Positions 32,871 to 41,568 of a stretch of 64,000 nt of DNA are shown piece by piece; the stretch's first letter is position 1; every line of letters starts with the position of its first letter. The position numbers and the translations under genes were made by a program. Below the pieces are notes generated by a model, which worked only from the letters and a program-made list of their open reading frames with translations, was not told where the DNA came from and made no database searches. Where the stretch lies: NCBI RefSeq assembly GCF_014205075.1, contig NZ_JACHMU010000001.1, forward strand, positions 2,604,001 through 2,668,000, given 5' to 3'. The stretch is from Microbacterium ginsengiterrae (GTDB lineage: Bacteria; Actinomycetota; Actinomycetes; Actinomycetales; Microbacteriaceae).

Positions 32871-33563
32871 ATGAGAGTAGACGTCGTCTCGATCTTCCCG
32901 TCCTACTTCGACGGGCTCGAGCTGTCACTGCTCGGCAAGGCGCGAGCCACCGGTCTTCTGGACCTCCACATCCATGACCTCCGTGGCTGGACCGGCGACC
33001 GGCATCGCACCGTGGACGACACCCCGTACGGCGGGGGAGCGGGCATGGTGATGAAGCCGGAGCCCTGGGGCCTGGCCCTGGATGAGCTCACCGCCGATTC
33101 GCCGTCAGCGCGGCCCACCATCATCTTCCCCTCACCAGCCGGCGAGGTCTTCCGCCAGGCGACGGCACGCGAGTTCGCGCACCGCGACCACCTCATCATC
33201 GGCTGCGGCCGGTATGAGGGCATCGACGAGCGGGTCTTCGAGTACGCCACGACGCTCGGTGAAGTCCGGCTGATGAGTCTCGGCGACTACGTGCTCAACG
33301 GCGGCGAGGTCGCGGCGATGGCCATGATCGAGGCTGTCGGGCGCCTCATCCCCGGCGTCGTCGGCAACCCGGAGAGCCTTGTCGAGGAGTCGCACGAGGA
33401 CGGTCTCCTGGAGTATCCGTCCTACACGAAGCCCTCGAGCTGGCGCGAGCGGGCTGTGCCCGATGTCCTGCTGAGTGGCAACCATGCCGCCATCGCTGCG
33501 TGGCGGCGAGAGCAGCAGATCGTGCGAACGCGCGACCGGCGACCTGACCTGCTCGCCGACTGA
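32871..33563 (+). CDS. trmD: tRNA (guanine37-N1)-methyltransferase
   Basis: A 230-aa SPOUT-class enzyme that methylates G37 of tRNAs and so prevents +1 frameshifts. It starts [15 protein letters not shown]. The knot region has [29 protein letters not shown], and [14 protein letters not shown], all signature blocks. It is 20 bp after rimM, so it is the last gene of the rpsP operon. Its stop abuts the stop of the convergent SURF1 gene in TGATCA with no gap. Confidence 0.97.
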   Translation: MRVDVVSIFPSYFDGLELSLLGKARATGLLDLHIHDLRGWTGDRHRTVDDTPYGGGAGMVMKPEPWGLALDELTADSPSARPTIIFPSPAGEVFRQATAREFAHRDHLIIGCGRYEGIDERVFEYATTLGEVRLMSLGDYVLNGGEVAAMAMIEAVGRLIPGVVGNPESLVEESHEDGLLEYPSYTKPSSWRERAVPDVLLSGNHAAIAAWRREQQIVRTRDRRPDLLAD

Positions 33564-34388
33564 TCAGACTCGGCTGTCGACGTCGTCGAGGAGTTCGTCC
33601 TCGACGTCGGCGTCCCGATCGCGACGTCGCACCCGCTTCTTGACGGTCGGCGCCCCTTCGGTCTCCTCACGATGCCGGACGACCTCCGTGCGGATCATGT
33701 AGAAGATGAACACGAAGCCCATGATGCCGAACAGGATCCACTGGATCGCATAGGACAGGTGCGGCCCTGGGTCATCCGTCGGCGAGGTGAAGGCGCCCGG
33801 CGACGTCGTCGGCAGCGGAGTCTCCTCGACGAGCTGACCGTAGGCGCTGGTGATCACATCGGCGTCGAGCCCCGCGGCGACGGTGGGGAGATGGATCGTG
33901 GGGACCTGGCCGTCGGGGGCGCCGCGGCCTGACCCGGGGAGCGGCTCGCCGGGTCGCAGGCGTACGACGACCTCGACGTCGCCGGAGGGCGGTGCAGGGA
34001 TGGCATCCGGGGTGTCGCCCTCGCCGGGTGGCACCCAACCTCGGTCGACGATGAGCACGCGCCCGTCGGCGTCGAGGAAGGGGACGAGGACCTCGAACGC
34101 GCTCGTACCGCCGTGGGGTCGATTGCGCACGAGCACCTGCTCGTCGGCGAGGTACTCTCCCCGCAGCAGCACGGGACGCCACTCGTCATCCGGCTGCAGC
34201 GCACCGTCAGCGGTGATGAGGTCGCCGAGAGCGACGGGCTCCGCGTCGTAGTTGTTCTCGACGAGGGCGATCTGCGCCTCGCGTCCCTCATTGCGCTCGA
34301 ACTGCCAGTTCGACAGGAAGACACAGGCCACGGCGAATGCGGCGGCGATGAGGAGGTAGACGCCCCATCGCACGAAGCGATTGCTCAT
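33564..34388 (-). CDS. SURF1-family protein
   Basis: A 274-aa SURF1-like membrane protein, a factor tied to cytochrome c oxidase assembly in other organisms. Two transmembrane helices flank the extracytoplasmic domain (about 8-27 and 211-232). The early motif NWQFERNEGREAQ and the segment VLIVDRGWVPPGEG are typical. A 40-residue charged cytoplasmic tail with Arg/Asp runs follows. The ATG overlaps the upstream stop by 4 bp, placing it last in a three-gene operon. No oxidase genes are nearby. Confidence 0.88.
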   Translation of the reverse strand: MSNRFVRWGVYLLIAAAFAVACVFLSNWQFERNEGREAQIALVENNYDAEPVALGDLITADGALQPDDEWRPVLLRGEYLADEQVLVRNRPHGGTSAFEVLVPFLDADGRVLIVDRGWVPPGEGDTPDAIPAPPSGDVEVVVRLRPGEPLPGSGRGAPDGQVPTIHLPTVAAGLDADVITSAYGQLVEETPLPTTSPGAFTSPTDDPGPHLSYAIQWILFGIMGFVFIFYMIRTEVVRHREETEGAPTVKKRVRRRDRDADVEDELLDDVDSRV

Positions 34389-34576
34389 GCCGGCAGTCCC
34401 TCATGTGTGGTCACGGGAAAATCCCTCGCCGCCAGATAGTCGTGCAGGAAACCGACGTGCTCGTCGCAGGCGAGCCAGATCTTCTCGCGATCCGCCGCAT
34501 GGATGCGCGGATTCCGCCACACGATGTGGTGGGTCGCGTCTCGGCGGCATTCCGCGCGGGAGCACTGGGGGGTCAC
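34385..34576 (-). CDS. Small conserved protein with Cys/His residues (63 aa)
   Basis: A 63-aa protein that I cannot assign. Cys5, Cys10 and His16/17, then Cys37, His40 and His45 (CDEHVGFLH) could bind a metal. It has no signal or membrane helix. It is translationally coupled on both sides (4-bp overlaps with DUF3099 upstream and SURF1 downstream), so it is a real gene despite its size. Small proteins of this kind are sometimes labelled acetone carboxylase in databases, a name I would not trust. Confidence 0.7.
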   Translation of the reverse strand: MTPQCSRAECRRDATHHIVWRNPRIHAADREKIWLACDEHVGFLHDYLAARDFPVTTHEGLPA

Positions 34577-34941
34577 GTGTCCTCCGCCGGGTCCGACGGG
34601 GCAGGACGTTCTCGGATCGTGATGACGGTCGGCTCAGCGTCGGGTGCGACCGTCGCAGAGGCCGGTGCCGCGGAGGCGATCTCCTGCACGGGGGATTCCG
34701 CCGGGGCCGTGCTCGTCGGGCTCACGGCGTTCGCGAACACCACCGCGATGTAGGGCAGGACCGCCGCTGCGGCTGCGAACACCCACGTGTACCAGCCGTA
34801 GGGGGTCACGAGCACCGTCAGCGCGAAACAGGCCATGCGGATACCCATCGTGATCCAGTACCGGCGCACGCGAGCGGTCGCCTCGTCCTGCGGTGCTTGC
34901 GGGAGCGAGGTAACAGGGGCGGCATGTGACTGTGGTTTCAC
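34573..34941 (-). CDS. DUF3099 membrane protein
   Basis: A 122-aa protein with two transmembrane helices (about 30-47 and 51-71) and a Pro/Ala/Ser-rich cytoplasmic tail, matching the actinobacterial DUF3099 family. Function unknown. GTG 34941 lies 9 nt after TAGGCT, a near-leaderless start, and is the first gene of the DUF3099-63aa-SURF1 operon. The overlap with the next gene is GTGA. Confidence 0.75.
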   Translation of the reverse strand: MKPQSHAAPVTSLPQAPQDEATARVRRYWITMGIRMACFALTVLVTPYGWYTWVFAAAAAVLPYIAVVFANAVSPTSTAPAESPVQEIASAAPASATVAPDAEPTVITIRERPAPSDPAEDT

Positions 34942-35015
34942 GGTGCTTCCAGCCTACGCCGCGTGGCGGACACCGGCGGCGCTCCTGCGCCCCGGACCAC
35001 GGCACTCCTCGAGCG

Positions 35016-35660
35016 TCAGCTGAGGAAGAAGGGCAGGAACCCGATGCCGCCGATGAACAGGAAAGAGAAGATCCCGATGACGACGGTGAACACGAGGATC
35101 GCGGCACCGGCGTAACCGAGGATGAGCCCGGCGATCGCCATGCCGCGCCCGCCGATCCTCGAGTCGGACCGCGTCTGCCGAAGAGCCATGTGCCCGGTGA
35201 TGACAGCGGCGATCGATGCGAGCAGGGCGACGAAGGTCCAGCTGAAGACGATGCCGGCGATGCCGGTGACCAGCGAAGTGATCGCGAGTCCACTGGCCGG
35301 CCGCGGCGGGGCGTACGGCTGACCGGGCGCATACTGCGGAGCCGCGTACGGCGACGCCGTCGCCTGCGGCGCAACCGGGTAGGAGGCGCCTGCGGCCTGC
35401 CCTGGATACTGCTGCGACGGCGTGGTGTACGGTTGCGCCGCCTGAGCATATGGGGGCTGTTGCAGCGGCGGCGGGGAATACGACGACTGCTGCGGCGAAG
35501 CAGGGGAGTACTGCGGGGCAGCCGGCGGCGGCGTGTACTGCGGTGCCGCCGGGTCCGCCTGCGGGTACGACCGCTGTGGTCCCGGCCCGTCGACGGGGCC
35601 TGCCGATCCCGCTGCAGGGAAGGTCGGGTGCTCGCCCTCAGGCATTCTGTCGTCGCTCAT
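35016..35660 (-). CDS. DUF4190 membrane protein with Pro/Gln/Tyr-rich N-terminus
   Basis: A 214-aa protein. Residues 1-105 are low complexity, rich in Pro, Gln, Tyr and Ala (repeated APQY and SYPP-like units). Residues about 120-214 carry two DUF4190-type transmembrane helices separated by a short charged loop (LRQTRSDSRIGGRGMAIAG). Function unknown; such proteins often carry cytoplasmic disordered heads. ATG 35660 has GAGGAGGG upstream. It is divergent from fabG. Confidence 0.8.
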   Translation of the reverse strand: MSDDRMPEGEHPTFPAAGSAGPVDGPGPQRSYPQADPAAPQYTPPPAAPQYSPASPQQSSYSPPPLQQPPYAQAAQPYTTPSQQYPGQAAGASYPVAPQATASPYAAPQYAPGQPYAPPRPASGLAITSLVTGIAGIVFSWTFVALLASIAAVITGHMALRQTRSDSRIGGRGMAIAGLILGYAGAAILVFTVVIGIFSFLFIGGIGFLPFFLS

Positions 35661-35783
35661 CGCGATCCCTCCTCATACTCCTCGCGTCACCCCATCATGT
35701 CGTGGATCGGGTCCCCTGGCACGCGCCAGCGCACGGATAGGATGACTCGAGTCCTTTCGCAACGTCACCGGGAGCCCTTCTTC

Positions 35784-36494
35784 ATGACTTCAGAACGCGT
35801 CGTCCTCGTCACCGGCGGAAACCGCGGCATCGGCCGTGCCATCGCCGAACGCTTCGTGCGGGAGGGCTACCGGGTCGCCGTCACCGCGCGTAGCGGAGAG
35901 GGACCGGAGGGCACTCTCACCGTCCGGGCGGATGTCACGGACGCCGCTTCGATCGACGCCGCCTTCTCGGAGGTGGAGGCGTCTCTCGGCCCGATCGAGG
36001 TGCTCGTGGCGAACGCCGGCATCACGAAGGACACGCTGCTCATGCGTATGAGCGAGGACGACTTCGACAGCGTCGTGAACACGAACCTCGGTGGGACCTT
36101 CCGCGTCGTGAAGCGCGCGTCGAAGGCGATGCTGCGTGCACGCTTCGGCCGTATCGTCCTCATCTCGAGCGTCGTCGGACTCTACGGTTCCGCGGGTCAG
36201 GTCAACTACGCGGCATCCAAGAGCGCCCTGGTGGGCTTCGCGCGCTCACTGACCAGGGAACTGGGAGCCCGCGGGATCACGACGAACGTCGTCGCGCCCG
36301 GGTTCATCGAGACCGACATGACGGCGGAACTGCCCGAGGAGACGCAGAAACAGTACAAGGCCAGCATCCCTGCGGGCCGATTCGCCTCGCCGGACGAGGT
36401 CGCCGGTGTGGTGTCCTGGCTCGCCGGAGACGATGCCGCCTACATCTCAGGCGCTGTCATCCCCGTCGACGGCGGACTCGGAATGGGACACTGA
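35784..36494 (+). CDS. fabG: 3-oxoacyl-ACP reductase, SDR family
   Basis: A 236-aa short-chain dehydrogenase of the FabG type, reducing 3-oxoacyl-ACP with NADPH in fatty-acid elongation. Motifs: VTGGNRGIG near the N-terminus, ANAG, and the catalytic Ser...Tyr-x-x-x-Lys in SSVVGLYGSAGQVNYAASK. The ending IPVDGGLGMGH is typical of actinobacterial FabG1/MabA-like enzymes. ATG 35784 has GGGAG 9 nt upstream; the long upstream open frame is not coding. A TAGGAT -10 lies near 35737-35742. No inhA follows. The last 48 bp overlap the convergent hydrolase. Confidence 0.88.
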   Translation: MTSERVVLVTGGNRGIGRAIAERFVREGYRVAVTARSGEGPEGTLTVRADVTDAASIDAAFSEVEASLGPIEVLVANAGITKDTLLMRMSEDDFDSVVNTNLGGTFRVVKRASKAMLRARFGRIVLISSVVGLYGSAGQVNYAASKSALVGFARSLTRELGARGITTNVVAPGFIETDMTAELPEETQKQYKASIPAGRFASPDEVAGVVSWLAGDDAAYISGAVIPVDGGLGMGH

Positions 36495-37172
36495 TTCGCT
36501 GATCAGCTCTGCCAGCCTGCCCGGCTGAGAGAACTGCGGCCAGTGACCGGAGCCGATGCGCGTCACCGTGACGTCCCGGATCGATCGGTACTCCTCACCG
36601 TACGGTCCCCATTTGTCGATCTCGGCCTCGAGCTCGGTCGCACCCATGCTCCCCATGAGGATCGTGACGGGAACGTCGTGTCTCCCGCCGCTCAGACGAA
36701 CGGGGTCGGTGGGAACACGAGCTGGCACCGATCGCGTGAGTGCCGCGCCGACGGCACGGGTGGCCTCGTCGAGGTCGTACACGTCCTCCTCCGGGAAGAA
36801 GTCCCACCCGGGGAACGGGATCACCCCGTCGACGACGGCGAACTCCGAGATCCCGGCACCCGGTGGCGGGGGTACGGTGTCGACGAAGACGACGCGGGAG
36901 ACCCGCTCCGGCCTCGCATCGGCCGCACCCCACACGACGTTGCCTGCGCCGCTGTGTCCGACGAGCGCGACCGGCCCCGGTGCGCGGTCGATCTCGACCA
37001 CGACGGCATCGATCCAGTCGGCCATGCCGATCCGCGCCGACTCCGCGGCCGGGAGGCCCATACCGGGAAGCGTCAGCGGGATCGGCCGGTGTCCGCGTGC
37101 CTCGAGCGCGCGTGCGACGTCTGTCCACGATGTCGCGTCGAGCCACAGACCGGGAACGAGGATGATGTCCAT
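36447..37172 (-). CDS. Alpha/beta hydrolase
   Basis: A 241-aa alpha/beta hydrolase. It begins DIILVPGLWLDATSW (oxyanion-hole region), has the nucleophile elbow GHSGAGN with Ser near residue 74, and a C-terminal IGSGHWPQFSQP with the catalytic His. It resembles EstC/MenH-like small esterases; the substrate is unknown. The ATG at 37172 lies 6 nt after TAGTGT (37179-37184), so probably leaderless. Its C-terminus overlaps fabG antisense by 48 bp. Confidence 0.8.
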   Translation of the reverse strand: MDIILVPGLWLDATSWTDVARALEARGHRPIPLTLPGMGLPAAESARIGMADWIDAVVVEIDRAPGPVALVGHSGAGNVVWGAADARPERVSRVVFVDTVPPPPGAGISEFAVVDGVIPFPGWDFFPEEDVYDLDEATRAVGAALTRSVPARVPTDPVRLSGGRHDVPVTILMGSMGATELEAEIDKWGPYGEEYRSIRDVTVTRIGSGHWPQFSQPGRLAELISESVSHSESAVDGDDSA

Positions 37173-37223
37173 GCCGTGACACTACGCCGGGCGAAGGACA
37201 CGCGCTGCCCGAGGGCCTCGGCG

Positions 37224-37859
37224 TCAGGGCAGCAGAGGGATGACCGCCCGAAGATCCACTGGGCCGACGACGAGGTTCGCCGCGGCGCGCACGGCAGGTT
37301 TCGCGTTGAACGCCAGCCCGAGCCCTGCGGCGGCCATCATCTCGAGGTCGTTCGCGCCGTCGCCGATGGCGATCGTGGCGTGCGTCTTGACGCCGAGCTC
37401 ATCCGCCCACGCGCGCAGCGAGCGGGCTTTCACCGTCGCGTCGACGATATCGCCCTCGACGGTGCCGCTCACGGCGTCGTCGACGATCGCCAGCCGGTTG
37501 GCCAGCCACCGGTCGACGCCGAGACCAGGGGCGATGTGGTCGAGGATCTCGTGGAATCCTCCGGAGACGACGCCGACGACTCCACCGCGCTCATGCACGG
37601 CGGCCGTGAGCTCGCGGACGCCGGGCGTCGGTCGGATGCGCGCGCGCACGCGCTCGAACGCATCGATGCCGACACCCTCGAGCGCTGCGACCCGGGAGCG
37701 GAGACTGCTCGCGAAGTCGACCTCACCGCGCATCGCGGCCTCCGTGGCCGCCTGGACCTCGGCGCGACGGCCCGCCTCGTCGGCGAGGAGCTCGATCACC
37801 TCGTCTCGGATGAGGGTGGAATCGGCATCGAGGACGACGAGGAAGCGCGCAACGGTCAC
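37224..37859 (-). CDS. serB: Phosphoserine phosphatase, HAD family
   Basis: A 211-aa SerB that dephosphorylates phosphoserine in the last step of serine synthesis. HAD motif I is VVLDADSTLI (DxDxT), motif II includes GVVSGGFHEILD, and motif III/IV is AIGDGANDLEMMAAAG. It lacks the N-terminal ACT domain found in longer SerB proteins. GTG 37859 lies 7 nt after TACGCT (37867-37872), suggesting a leaderless start. glgC is directly upstream on the same strand with a 22-bp gap. Confidence 0.92.
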   Translation of the reverse strand: MTVARFLVVLDADSTLIRDEVIELLADEAGRRAEVQAATEAAMRGEVDFASSLRSRVAALEGVGIDAFERVRARIRPTPGVRELTAAVHERGGVVGVVSGGFHEILDHIAPGLGVDRWLANRLAIVDDAVSGTVEGDIVDATVKARSLRAWADELGVKTHATIAIGDGANDLEMMAAAGLGLAFNAKPAVRAAANLVVGPVDLRAVIPLLP

Positions 37860-37881
37860 GGAATCGAGCGTATCGCGCCGG

Positions 37882-39126
37882 TCACCGCTCGATCCGCACT
37901 CCCTTGCCGACCACGGTGATCCCGGAATCGGTCACCGTGAAGCCGCGCTCCAGGTCGCGTTCCCTGTCCACTCCCACCGTCGCTCCGTCGGCGAGGACGA
38001 CGTTCTTGTCGAGGACGGCACGGTGCACCCTCGCACCCTGGCCGACCACGACGCCGTCGAACAGGACGGCATCGGTGATCGTCGAGCCGCCGGCGGCGAG
38101 AGTGCCTGGTCCGATCACGCTGCGCTCCAGGTGTGTTCCCGACAGTACGGACCCGGGGGAGACGATGGAGTCGATCGCGTTGCCGATGCGCCCGACGGCG
38201 TCGCGCACGAATTTCGCGGGGGGTGCGTTGACGCTCTGCGTGCGGATCGGCCAGAAGGTGTTGTAGAGGTTGAAGATGGGGAGGGTGGAGATGAGGTCCA
38301 TGTGCGCGTCGAAGAACGAGTCGATCGTTCCGACATCGCGCCAATAGGCACGATCGCGCGGAGAGGACCCCGGCACGTCGTTCTGCTTCATGTCGTAGAA
38401 GCCGGCTTCACCGCGCTCGACGAAGTAGGGGATGATGTCGCCGCCCATGTCGTGCCCCGACGTGGCGACCTCACCGTCGGCCTCGACGGCGGCGATGAGG
38501 GCATCGGCGTCGAAGATGTAGTTGCCCATGGACGCGAGCACCTCGTGCGGCGAATCGGCGAGGCCCTCGGCATCCGTCGGCTTCTCGAGGAAGGCGCGGA
38601 TCAGCCCTGAGCCGTCCGGATCGGTGTCGATCACGCCGAACTGGTCCGCCATCGCGAGCGGCTGCCGGATGCCGGCGACGGTGGCCTTCGCCCCGGAGGC
38701 GATGTGCGCGTCGAGCATCTGACGGAAGTCCATGCGGTACACGTGGTCGGCGCCGATGACGATGACGATGTCCGGCTTCTCGTCGTTGATGAGGTTCAGA
38801 CTCTGGAGGATGGCATCTGCCGATCCGGAGAACCAGCGCTTGCCGAGGCGCTGCTGGGCGGGCACCGAGGTGATGTACGAGTCGAGCAGGGACGACATGC
38901 GCCAGGTCTGAGTGATGTGGCGGTCGAGGCTGTGGGACTTGTACTGCGTGAGGACGACGATCTGTCTGAGGCCGGAGTTGATGAGATTCGATATCGCGAA
39001 ATCGATCAGCCGGTACTGCCCGCCGAACGGCACGGCAGGTTTGGCCCTGTCCGCCGTCAGGGGCATGAGACGCTTGCCCTCGCCGCCGGCGAGGATGATG
39101 CCGAATACCTTCTTGGGGACCGCCAT
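37882..39126 (-). CDS. glgC: Glucose-1-phosphate adenylyltransferase
   Basis: A 414-aa GlgC, which makes ADP-glucose from glucose-1-phosphate and ATP, the committed step to glycogen-type alpha-glucans. The N-terminal nucleotidyltransferase motif is [20 protein letters not shown]. Next come the [14 protein letters not shown] block, the [13 protein letters not shown] site, and a C-terminal left-handed beta-helix. It is divergent from the glgA-like gene with 46 bp between starts. ATG lies 6 nt after TATGGT. Confidence 0.96.
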   Translation of the reverse strand: MAVPKKVFGIILAGGEGKRLMPLTADRAKPAVPFGGQYRLIDFAISNLINSGLRQIVVLTQYKSHSLDRHITQTWRMSSLLDSYITSVPAQQRLGKRWFSGSADAILQSLNLINDEKPDIVIVIGADHVYRMDFRQMLDAHIASGAKATVAGIRQPLAMADQFGVIDTDPDGSGLIRAFLEKPTDAEGLADSPHEVLASMGNYIFDADALIAAVEADGEVATSGHDMGGDIIPYFVERGEAGFYDMKQNDVPGSSPRDRAYWRDVGTIDSFFDAHMDLISTLPIFNLYNTFWPIRTQSVNAPPAKFVRDAVGRIGNAIDSIVSPGSVLSGTHLERSVIGPGTLAAGGSTITDAVLFDGVVVGQGARVHRAVLDKNVVLADGATVGVDRERDLERGFTVTDSGITVVGKGVRIER

Positions 39127-39132
39127 GGCTCA

Positions 39133-39166
39133 ACCATAGGACCCGAACCCGTCGCTGTACTACCGT
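39133..39166. promoter_or_regulatory. Divergent leaderless promoters of glgC and glgA/glgM
   Basis: Minus-strand TATGGT (39133-39138) is 6 nt before the glgC ATG. Plus-strand TACCGT (39161-39166) is 6 nt before the glycosyltransferase ATG at 39173. The two enzymes of ADP-glucose production and use are thus launched from one 46-bp gap. Confidence 0.55.
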
Positions 39167-39172
39167 TCAATC

Positions 39173-40357
39173 ATGCGCGTCGACATGATCACCAAGGAGT
39201 ATCCGCCGGAGATCTACGGGGGTGCCGGCGTACATGTGGCCGAGCTGGTCTCGGCACTGCGCAGATCCGTCGATGTGCGGGTCCGCGCGTTCGGTGCGGA
39301 CCGCGCGGAGGAGGGCACCCGGTCCTATCGTGCACCGGCCGAGTTGGCCGGTGCGAACGCCGCTGTGCAGACGCTCGGGACCGACCTCGTGATGGTCGGT
39401 GACGTCGCGGGCGCCGATCTTGTGCACAGCCACACTTGGTACGCGAACTTCGCCGGGCACCTCGCAGCGCAGCTCCACGGCATCCCGCACGTGTTGACGG
39501 CGCACAGCCTCGAGCCGTTGCGCCCGTGGAAGGCCGAGCAACTAGGTGGCGGCTACGCGATCTCACGCGGGATCGAGCGGCTGGCGTACGAGAATGCCAG
39601 TGCCATCGTGGCCGTCTCCGCCGGGATGCGAGCCGACATCCTGCGCAGCTACCCGCAGGTGGACGAGCGCCGCGTGCGCGTGATCCACAATGGCATCGAC
39701 ATCGAGCGATGGCGTCCGGTCACCGACGACGACTTCCTCTCCGCCATCGGTATGGATCCGGCGCGGCCGTCCGTGGTATTCGTCGGTCGCATCACTCGGC
39801 AGAAGGGTCTTCCGTACCTGCTCCGCGCGGCGGCGCTGCTTCCGCCGGAGGTGCAACTCGTGCTGTGCGCCGGCGCACCGGACACGCCCGAGATCATGGC
39901 CGAGGTCCAGGAAGGGGTGCGCCTCCTCCAGCAGTCGCGACAGGGGGTCATCTGGATCGAACGGATGCTGCCGCGCGACGAGCTCAGCGCGATCCTCACC
40001 GCCGCGACGGCGTTCGTGTGCCCGTCGGTGTACGAACCGCTCGGGATCGTCAACCTGGAGGCGATGGCATGCGGCGCGGCCGTGGTCGGCACCGCGACAG
40101 GGGGGATCCCCGAGGTGGTCGCCGACGGGGTCACCGGACGCCTGGTCCCCGTCGAGCAGACCGACGACGGCACCGGGACGCCGGTGGAACCCGACCGCTT
40201 CGTCGCGGATCTCGCACGGGTGCTGACGGAGGTCGTCTCCGACCGGGATCGCGCGGCCGCCTACGGTCAGGCCGGTCGTGAGCGCGTCGCCCGGGAGTTC
40301 AGTTGGACGACGATCGCCGACACCACGCGGACTCTCTACGCGGAGCTGACGACCTGA
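39173..40357 (+). CDS. glgA: Glycogen synthase / alpha-maltose-1-phosphate synthase (GT4)
   Basis: A 394-aa GT4-type glycosyltransferase using ADP-glucose. It begins RVDMITKEYPPEIYGGAGVH. The C-terminal domain has GRITRQKGLPYLL and the catalytic E-x7-E region in PSVYEPLGIVNLEAMACG. It lacks the GT5 form of classical GlgA. The orthologous arrangement in M. tuberculosis (Rv1212c beside Rv1213 glgC) encodes GlgM, which makes alpha-maltose-1-phosphate for the GlgE pathway, so GlgM is at least as likely as GlgA. Divergent from glgC. Confidence 0.85.
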   Translation: MRVDMITKEYPPEIYGGAGVHVAELVSALRRSVDVRVRAFGADRAEEGTRSYRAPAELAGANAAVQTLGTDLVMVGDVAGADLVHSHTWYANFAGHLAAQLHGIPHVLTAHSLEPLRPWKAEQLGGGYAISRGIERLAYENASAIVAVSAGMRADILRSYPQVDERRVRVIHNGIDIERWRPVTDDDFLSAIGMDPARPSVVFVGRITRQKGLPYLLRAAALLPPEVQLVLCAGAPDTPEIMAEVQEGVRLLQQSRQGVIWIERMLPRDELSAILTAATAFVCPSVYEPLGIVNLEAMACGAAVVGTATGGIPEVVADGVTGRLVPVEQTDDGTGTPVEPDRFVADLARVLTEVVSDRDRAAAYGQAGRERVAREFSWTTIADTTRTLYAELTT

Positions 40358-40375
40358 GCCGATAGGCTGAGGAGT

Positions 40376-41161
40376 ATGCCGAGCGCTCTTGATTTCTCCG
40401 ATGTCGTCGTGCGCCGTGACGGGCGCAACATCGTCGATCATGTGACCTGGCAGGTCGCAGACGACCAGCGATGGGTGGTGCTCGGCCCGAACGGAGCCGG
40501 CAAGACCACGCTCCTGCAGCTCGCGGACACGCTGATGCACCCGACCGGGGGATCGGTGACCATCCTCGGTGAGACTCTCGGGCGCACGGACGTCTTCGAG
40601 ATCCGCCCGCGGATCGGCTTCGCCTCCTCCGCGATGGCCAAGCGCATCCCGCGCGATGAGACGGTGCTCAACGTCGTCCTGACGGCGGCGTACTCGGTCA
40701 CCGGCCGCTGGAACGAACAGTACGAGAACATCGACGAACGACGTGCCCTGCGGGTGCTGGGGGAGTGGAAACTCGACCACCTCGCCGATCGTACGTTCGG
40801 GACTCTCAGTGACGGCGAGCAGAAGCGCGTTCAGATCGCACGCGCCGTGATGACCGACCCCGAGCTGCTTCTTCTCGACGAGCCGACCGCGTCCCTCGAT
40901 CTGGGGGCCCGTGAGGAGCTTCTCGGGCTGCTCAGCGGATACGCCTCGTCGCCGACGACTCCCGCGATGGTGATGGTGACCCATCACGTCGAGGAGATCC
41001 CGATCGGTTTCACCCACGTTCTGCTGCTCCGCGAGGGCGGCGTCGTCGCGGCCGGCTCCATCGAGGAGACGCTGACCGCCGAGGCGCTCACCGAAGCATT
41101 CGGGATGCCGATCAGCCTCTCGGCCGAGGACGGGCGCTACGCCGCGCGTGCCGTGGCCTGA
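40376..41161 (+). CDS. ABC transporter ATP-binding protein, orphan (YlmA-like)
   Basis: A 261-aa single ATPase domain. Walker A is GPNGAGKTT (about 37-45), the signature is [14 protein letters not shown], and Walker B is [12 protein letters not shown], followed by the switch His in VTHHVEEIP. The unusual LSDGE signature and the ending fit the YlmA/ModF-like orphan ATPases. No permease gene is adjacent. The ATG lies 7 nt after TAGGCT (40363-40368), which may give a leaderless start, although GAGGAG in the gap could also act as a ribosome site. Confidence 0.85.
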   Translation: MPSALDFSDVVVRRDGRNIVDHVTWQVADDQRWVVLGPNGAGKTTLLQLADTLMHPTGGSVTILGETLGRTDVFEIRPRIGFASSAMAKRIPRDETVLNVVLTAAYSVTGRWNEQYENIDERRALRVLGEWKLDHLADRTFGTLSDGEQKRVQIARAVMTDPELLLLDEPTASLDLGAREELLGLLSGYASSPTTPAMVMVTHHVEEIPIGFTHVLLLREGGVVAAGSIEETLTAEALTEAFGMPISLSAEDGRYAARAVA

Positions 41162-41174
41162 GCGGAGGATCTGC

Positions 41175-41180
41175 TAGAAT
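41175..41180 (+). promoter_or_regulatory. Extended -10 promoter of rpmE
   Basis: TGC-TAGAAT is an extended -10 (TGn plus a near-consensus hexamer at 41175-41180). It would start a leader of about 60 nt before the L31 ATG at 41248. Confidence 0.55.
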
Positions 41181-41182
41181 CG

Positions 41183-41242
41183 ATCCTTGGTGCTCCGGCA
41201 CCCTTCGACTTTCATTCTGTACGCACCCCGCAATCCAAGGAT
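41183..41242 (+). promoter_or_regulatory. Structured leader of rpmE (L31), possible ribosomal-protein leader
   Basis: GGTGC-TCCG-GCACC (41189-41202) is a perfect hairpin with a stable UNCG-type loop. An alternative pairing joins ATCCTTGG (41183-41190) with CCAAGGAT (41235-41242), and the latter contains the AAGGA ribosome site 7 nt before the ATG. The two structures are mutually exclusive in part. Rfam lists predicted L31 leaders in actinobacteria, and this may be one. If transcription starts near 41187, the 5' arm of the long pairing would be shortened. Confidence 0.45.
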
Positions 41243-41247
41243 TCCGC

Positions 41248-41502
41248 ATGAAGACTGACATTCACCCCACCTACAAGAACGTCGTGTTCCGCGACCTGGG
41301 CTCGGGCGAGACCTTCCTGACCCGTTCGACGGTCACCAGCGACAAGACGATCGAGCTGGACGGGGTGGAGTACCCGGTCATCGACGTCGAGATCTCCTCG
41401 GCCTCGCACCCGTTCTACACGGGCAAGCAGCGCATCATGGACTCGGCCGGCCGCGTCGAGAAGTTCAACCAGCGCTTCAAGGGCTTCGGCGGCAGCAAGT
41501 AA
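41248..41502 (+). CDS. rpmE2: 50S ribosomal protein L31, type B
   Basis: An 84-aa L31 of the B type. It starts [16 protein letters not shown] and ends with the conserved [20 protein letters not shown]. It has no cysteines, so it is the zinc-free form that in many bacteria is induced under zinc limitation through Zur. I see no convincing Zur box upstream. ATG follows AAGGA by 7 nt. A strong terminator hairpin follows, so this is a single-gene unit. Confidence 0.96.
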   Translation: MKTDIHPTYKNVVFRDLGSGETFLTRSTVTSDKTIELDGVEYPVIDVEISSASHPFYTGKQRIMDSAGRVEKFNQRFKGFGGSK

Positions 41503-41513
41503 GCTCCGTCCCC

Positions 41514-41543
41514 ACGAAGGCCCCGCTTCGGCGGGGCCTTCGT
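41514..41543. terminator. Rho-independent-like terminator after rpmE
   Basis: ACGAAGGCCCCGC, loop TTCG, GCGGGGCCTTCGT is a perfect 13-bp stem with a UUCG tetraloop. It starts 12 nt after the rpmE stop and also lies at the end of the convergent exonuclease gene, so it may serve both. No long U-run follows, as is common in high-GC actinobacteria. Confidence 0.85.
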
Positions 41544-41568
41544 CGTGTCCGCACCGCTCTCGAGCGAC

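Noticed and set aside
34926-35783. N-terminal extension of fabG
   Set aside because: The SDR nucleotide motif must be near the N-terminus, and the extension is antisense to the DUF4190 gene.
41181-41247. Zur box controlling L31 type B
   Set aside because: No A/T-rich palindrome of the known actinobacterial Zur type is present between the -10 box and the start codon.
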